DNA from: Adineta vaga
Taxonomy: Eukaryota > Rotifera
Assembly (NCBI GenBank): GCA_021613535.1
Contig: CP075493.1
Span: forward strand, 5,828,001 to 5,892,000
DNA: 64,000 nt
Direction of reading: 5' to 3'
Shown here: piece after piece, positions 61,076 to 64,000 of the stretch
How positions within the stretch are numbered: position 1 is the stretch's first letter
Layout of the letters: every line of letters starts with the position of its first letter
The notes under the pieces: generated by a model
The model's input: the letters and a program-made list of their open reading frames with translations, nothing else
What the model was told of the DNA's origin: nothing
Database searches by the model: none
Position numbers and translations under genes: made by a program

Positions 61076-62809
61076 TTAAAATTCCCATTTATCATCACGT
61101 ACACCACGCATTATAATACGAGTAGTTACAGCTGTTGCTAAAGCAGCAAATGCCCAAAACCAAAATCCACCAATTCGTGGTATTGGAAGAATATTTCGAC
61201 GAACTTTCGCTAATGATTCGAGAAAAGCTGTTTTCTGTTGTGTATAAGGAGGATTACGTTTTGAAAGAATTATCTCTGACCATGTTGGTGAATAGACCAC
61301 TGAACGTGAATGACTAAATGTATCAAATGAATATCTGCCATGATAATTTCCAAGACCACTTTCTCCAACTCCACCGAATGGTAATGAAGGTGGAGCAATT
61401 TGAAAGATTACATCATTAACACAAGTTGAACCAGAACTAGTTGAATTAATAATTGTTTTTGCTAAAGTTTTATTCGAAGTAAAAATATAGAGTGCCAATG
61501 GTTTAGAACGAGCATTTATAAATTCAATTGCTTCATGTTCATTTTTAACAGTGACAAATGGAAGAATAGGTCCAAAGATTTCTTCTTGCATTACTTTATC
61601 ATTTTCAGTTACATTTGTCCTAAGAAGAGAAGAAAAAAACCCATAGAATGTTCGTAGAAAATATGTAGAATAGATGTGTACACATACATAATTGTTGGTG
61701 AAATATAATTACTGTTTGCATCGGTTTGTCCACCGTGAACAACTTTTGTTGTATCAATTAATTTTTTCACACGTTCAAAATGTCGTTCATTTACAATATG
61801 ACAATAGGAATTGAACTCATTGCATTATCTGTAAAGAATGATCGCCAAGCTTTGACAATTTCTGGTATCAAACGATTTTCTGTTACTTTAGAACATAGAA
61901 CATAATCAGGTGCTAAACTAAAATAAAGAAGACAGAAAAGAACATGACCGATAAACAAAAGTCATTATATTTACCATGTTTGTCCGCAATTGACTGTTTT
62001 TCCCCATGCAAGACGTTTTGCTGTAACTGATATATTCGCATCATCCGCAATATAAACTGGACTTTTACCACCACATTCTAATACAACTGGTATCAGTCTT
62101 TCGGCTACTGTTTTCGATACAATTTTACCAACCATTGTTGAACCAGTATAAAATACATGATCAATATTGCCATTAAGTAGCGCCTGTGTTTGATCAATAG
62201 CACCAAGTACAACACGAATACAAGATGTATCGAGATAACGTTCAATCATAGTTGCTATAGCTGCAGCTGAATTTGGTGCTAATTCTGATGGCTTGACAAT
62301 AGCACAATTTCCAGCAGAAATTGCACCAATTAACGGTGATAATGTTAATAAAAATGGATAATTCCATGCACCAATAATTAAACAAATACCATAAGGTTCA
62401 GGATGAACATATTTATCCATAGTTGCAAATGCCAATGAATCTGATCGAGCTTCATCTTTTACCCATTCATCGATATGATTCAGAATATGATTACATTCAT
62501 TTCGAATCTATATTGAATAGCAAGAAGTAGATAACAAATAAATTCGTTGAATCAAGAAATGTCTAGAAAACTACTTACAACACCACAATCGAATAGATAC
62601 GTTTCAGTACTTGGACGAGAAAAATCGGTATGTGCTGCTGAAGCAAAAAATTCTTTCTGTTCATCGCACATTTTATATAATTGTTCAAGTTGTTTTTTAC
62701 GCCATGCTACTGATTTCGTTTTACCAGATTTAAACGAATCACGAAGATCTTTAAAGATACCTTCTATACTAGATACTGGCGTGTCAGTCATTTTTGTTTT
62801 TGTCGACAT
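61076..62809 (-). CDS. ALDH3-family fatty aldehyde dehydrogenase, with a one-base frameshift
   Basis: Four exons on the minus strand (62579-62809, 61975-62507, 61688-61917, 61076-61619). Family signatures: WNYPFLLTLSPLIGAISAGN, KPSELAPNSA, FYTGSTMVGK, LECGGKSP with the catalytic Glu, NCGQTC with the catalytic Cys, then QEEIFGPILPF and LPFGGVGESGLG. The C-terminus has a membrane anchor (FWFWAFAALATAVTTRII) like ALDH3A2, the ER fatty aldehyde dehydrogenase. The exons sum to 1538 nt, one short of 513 codons. In exon 3, near 61820, the frame moves from SFFTDNA to EFNSYCHIVNERHF; family length is kept only if one base is missing there. Either a decaying copy or a sequence error. Confidence 0.82.
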
Positions 62810-63144
62810 GTCAAGCTTGATTGCCTTGTTTTTTGATTACTCAGGTAAAAAAAGAGAACAAATTTATCTTCAATGTTCGCCTCGGCAAACAACGAAAGTT
62901 ATACTCAAATACAGAATGAATAGGTTGTAATTGTTATCTTCATTCGTTTTTCCATGTCGCTTAAGCATAAAACAAGTTGAAGATCAACAGAAAAGATGTC
63001 GCACACAACTGACTGAATGAAGGAATTCACATTTTCTTATGTAAAACAACGAGTAATATTATTGCTAAAGATTTGTATACAGAAAAAAAAGAGAAATCAT
63101 TCGAAATAATAATTTTAAAAAAAACAACATTAAAGAAATATTTC
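62810..63144. other. Short intergenic stretch
   Basis: 335 bp between the ALDH3 start and the filamin stop, both minus strand. No coding signal. Confidence 0.5.
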
Positions 63145-64000
63145 CTATGATGATTTTTCAATTCGATGTTGGTCATCGAAACGATGATCATGAAGTTCCT
63201 GTCGACAAAGATCATATTCTTCTTTAGTTTGAAAGATATGTGCATGAAATGGTGAACCATATACATGTTCACCACTCCATTTAACTGATACAATATAATC
63301 TCCATGTTCAGTTGGATTATATCGACAAACAATTGTACGATCTTGCAAATGTTCACGTTGCATTTCGACACGAAAAGCACCTTTTGGACCACGAACTTTG
63401 ACTGTTAATTGTCCAGCACCTATACAAAAAGAAAGATTTCAGTTTGTAAATGAAAATAAAAGATTAGATTCCTATTCTTTACCTGCTCCTTTTGTTTCAC
63501 AGACGAAATGAGAGTGAAATGTTGATAGAACTCCATGTTCAATGCCTGGCCCATATACACGTACTTTATCTAAATATTTATTCAATTTCTTCGAAAATGT
63601 TTCTACGGCAATCATTGTATACATACTTGCATCAAGTGGACCGCTCACTTTAATCGTATATGGACTTCCTGATACATGCATTCCATTGTATTTAATCGTT
63701 AATAAATGTTTTCCAGTTTCTTCAGGTTTAATATATAATGAAAATGTACCATCACGATGATCAAATAATCTACAAATTGCTTTCTTATTCATTCCTTGAC
63801 AGTACACTGTTAATTCTCCTGGATCTGTTGTTCGTGTATCAATAAGACATGTTGATTCCTTCTCTACAATACCTACACGTAAACCATCACCTGAACAAAC
63901 GACTCGTGATGATGCATGATTATTCGTCACATTCGGTAAAACATTGACTTTAAATGGTGATCCACGAATTTGTCGTTCTGCCCATAATATATTCAATAGA
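63145..64000 (-). CDS. Filamin-like protein, C-terminal Ig repeats (partial)
   Basis: Last two exons of a minus-strand gene that runs off the window: 63483-64000 (open at the edge) and 63145-63419, joined in phase 1 across a 63-nt intron. Filamin Ig-repeat signatures recur: IRGSPFKVNV, GKHLLTIKYNGMHVSGSPYT, GELTVYCQG, GDYIVSVKWSGEHVYGSPF. About two and a half repeats are visible, followed by a charged tail ending RIEKSS. Filamin repeats link actin filaments to membrane proteins. Whether this protein has an N-terminal actin-binding domain cannot be seen here. Confidence 0.88.

Overview
This is a eukaryotic nuclear window, most likely from a bdelloid rotifer. It is AT-rich and full of simple repeats. 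Almost every gene is cut by introns of about 50-60 nt with GT..AG ends, and the families fit a spiralian animal (cytoplasmic intermediate filament with a lamin-tail domain, glypican, rhodopsin-like receptor, filamin, WAPL, VPS16). The species assignment is inference. Exon models were built by hand; for each multi-exon gene I checked intron phase and total length modulo 3, and all close in frame except two genes that each lack one base.

Layout. 1-212: last exons of an unidentified + strand gene. 659-1923: acidic protein of unknown function. 1924-6615: gene-poor, microsatellite-rich. 6616-9688: intermediate filament gene. 11391-14168: two tandem type I membrane C-type lectins. 14640-23456: seven tandem E2-like (UbcH7/UBE2L3-like) genes. 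23556-27471: VPS16. 29283-34075: a 1332-residue protein joining a diverged intermediate-filament rod, a long disordered segment and EF-hands. 35343-35571: small minus-strand gene. 36362-37960: intact Tc1-type transposon with identical 200-bp inverted repeats. 39659-39964: small + strand gene. 41164-43897 (-): glypican-like. 46775-47668: G-rich tract and a pair of inverted repeats. 49009-49984: seven-helix receptor. Then, mostly on the minus strand: WAPL, a cysteine-rich secreted protein, SAR1, PGAP3 (+), an alpha-arrestin, ETNPPL-like phospho-lyase, ALDH3-type aldehyde dehydrogenase, and the 3' end of a filamin.

How genes relate. The E2-like array is a local expansion: members 1-5 share two phase-1 introns and, in four or five of them, an acidic insert. 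Member 6 looks like an ordinary E2, and members 3 and 7 have lost the catalytic cysteine. The ALDH3 and ETNPPL genes sit head to tail, and their family substrates are the two products of sphingosine-1-phosphate lyase. SAR1 and PGAP3 are divergently transcribed from a 249-bp gap. Several starts lie just after a pyrimidine-AG, which fits spliced-leader trans-splicing known in bdelloids or short 5' UTR introns.

Best candidates for something undescribed: the E2-like array with active-site loss, the intermediate-filament/EF-hand fusion, and the 7-nt micro-exon and 25-nt intron in the second lectin gene.
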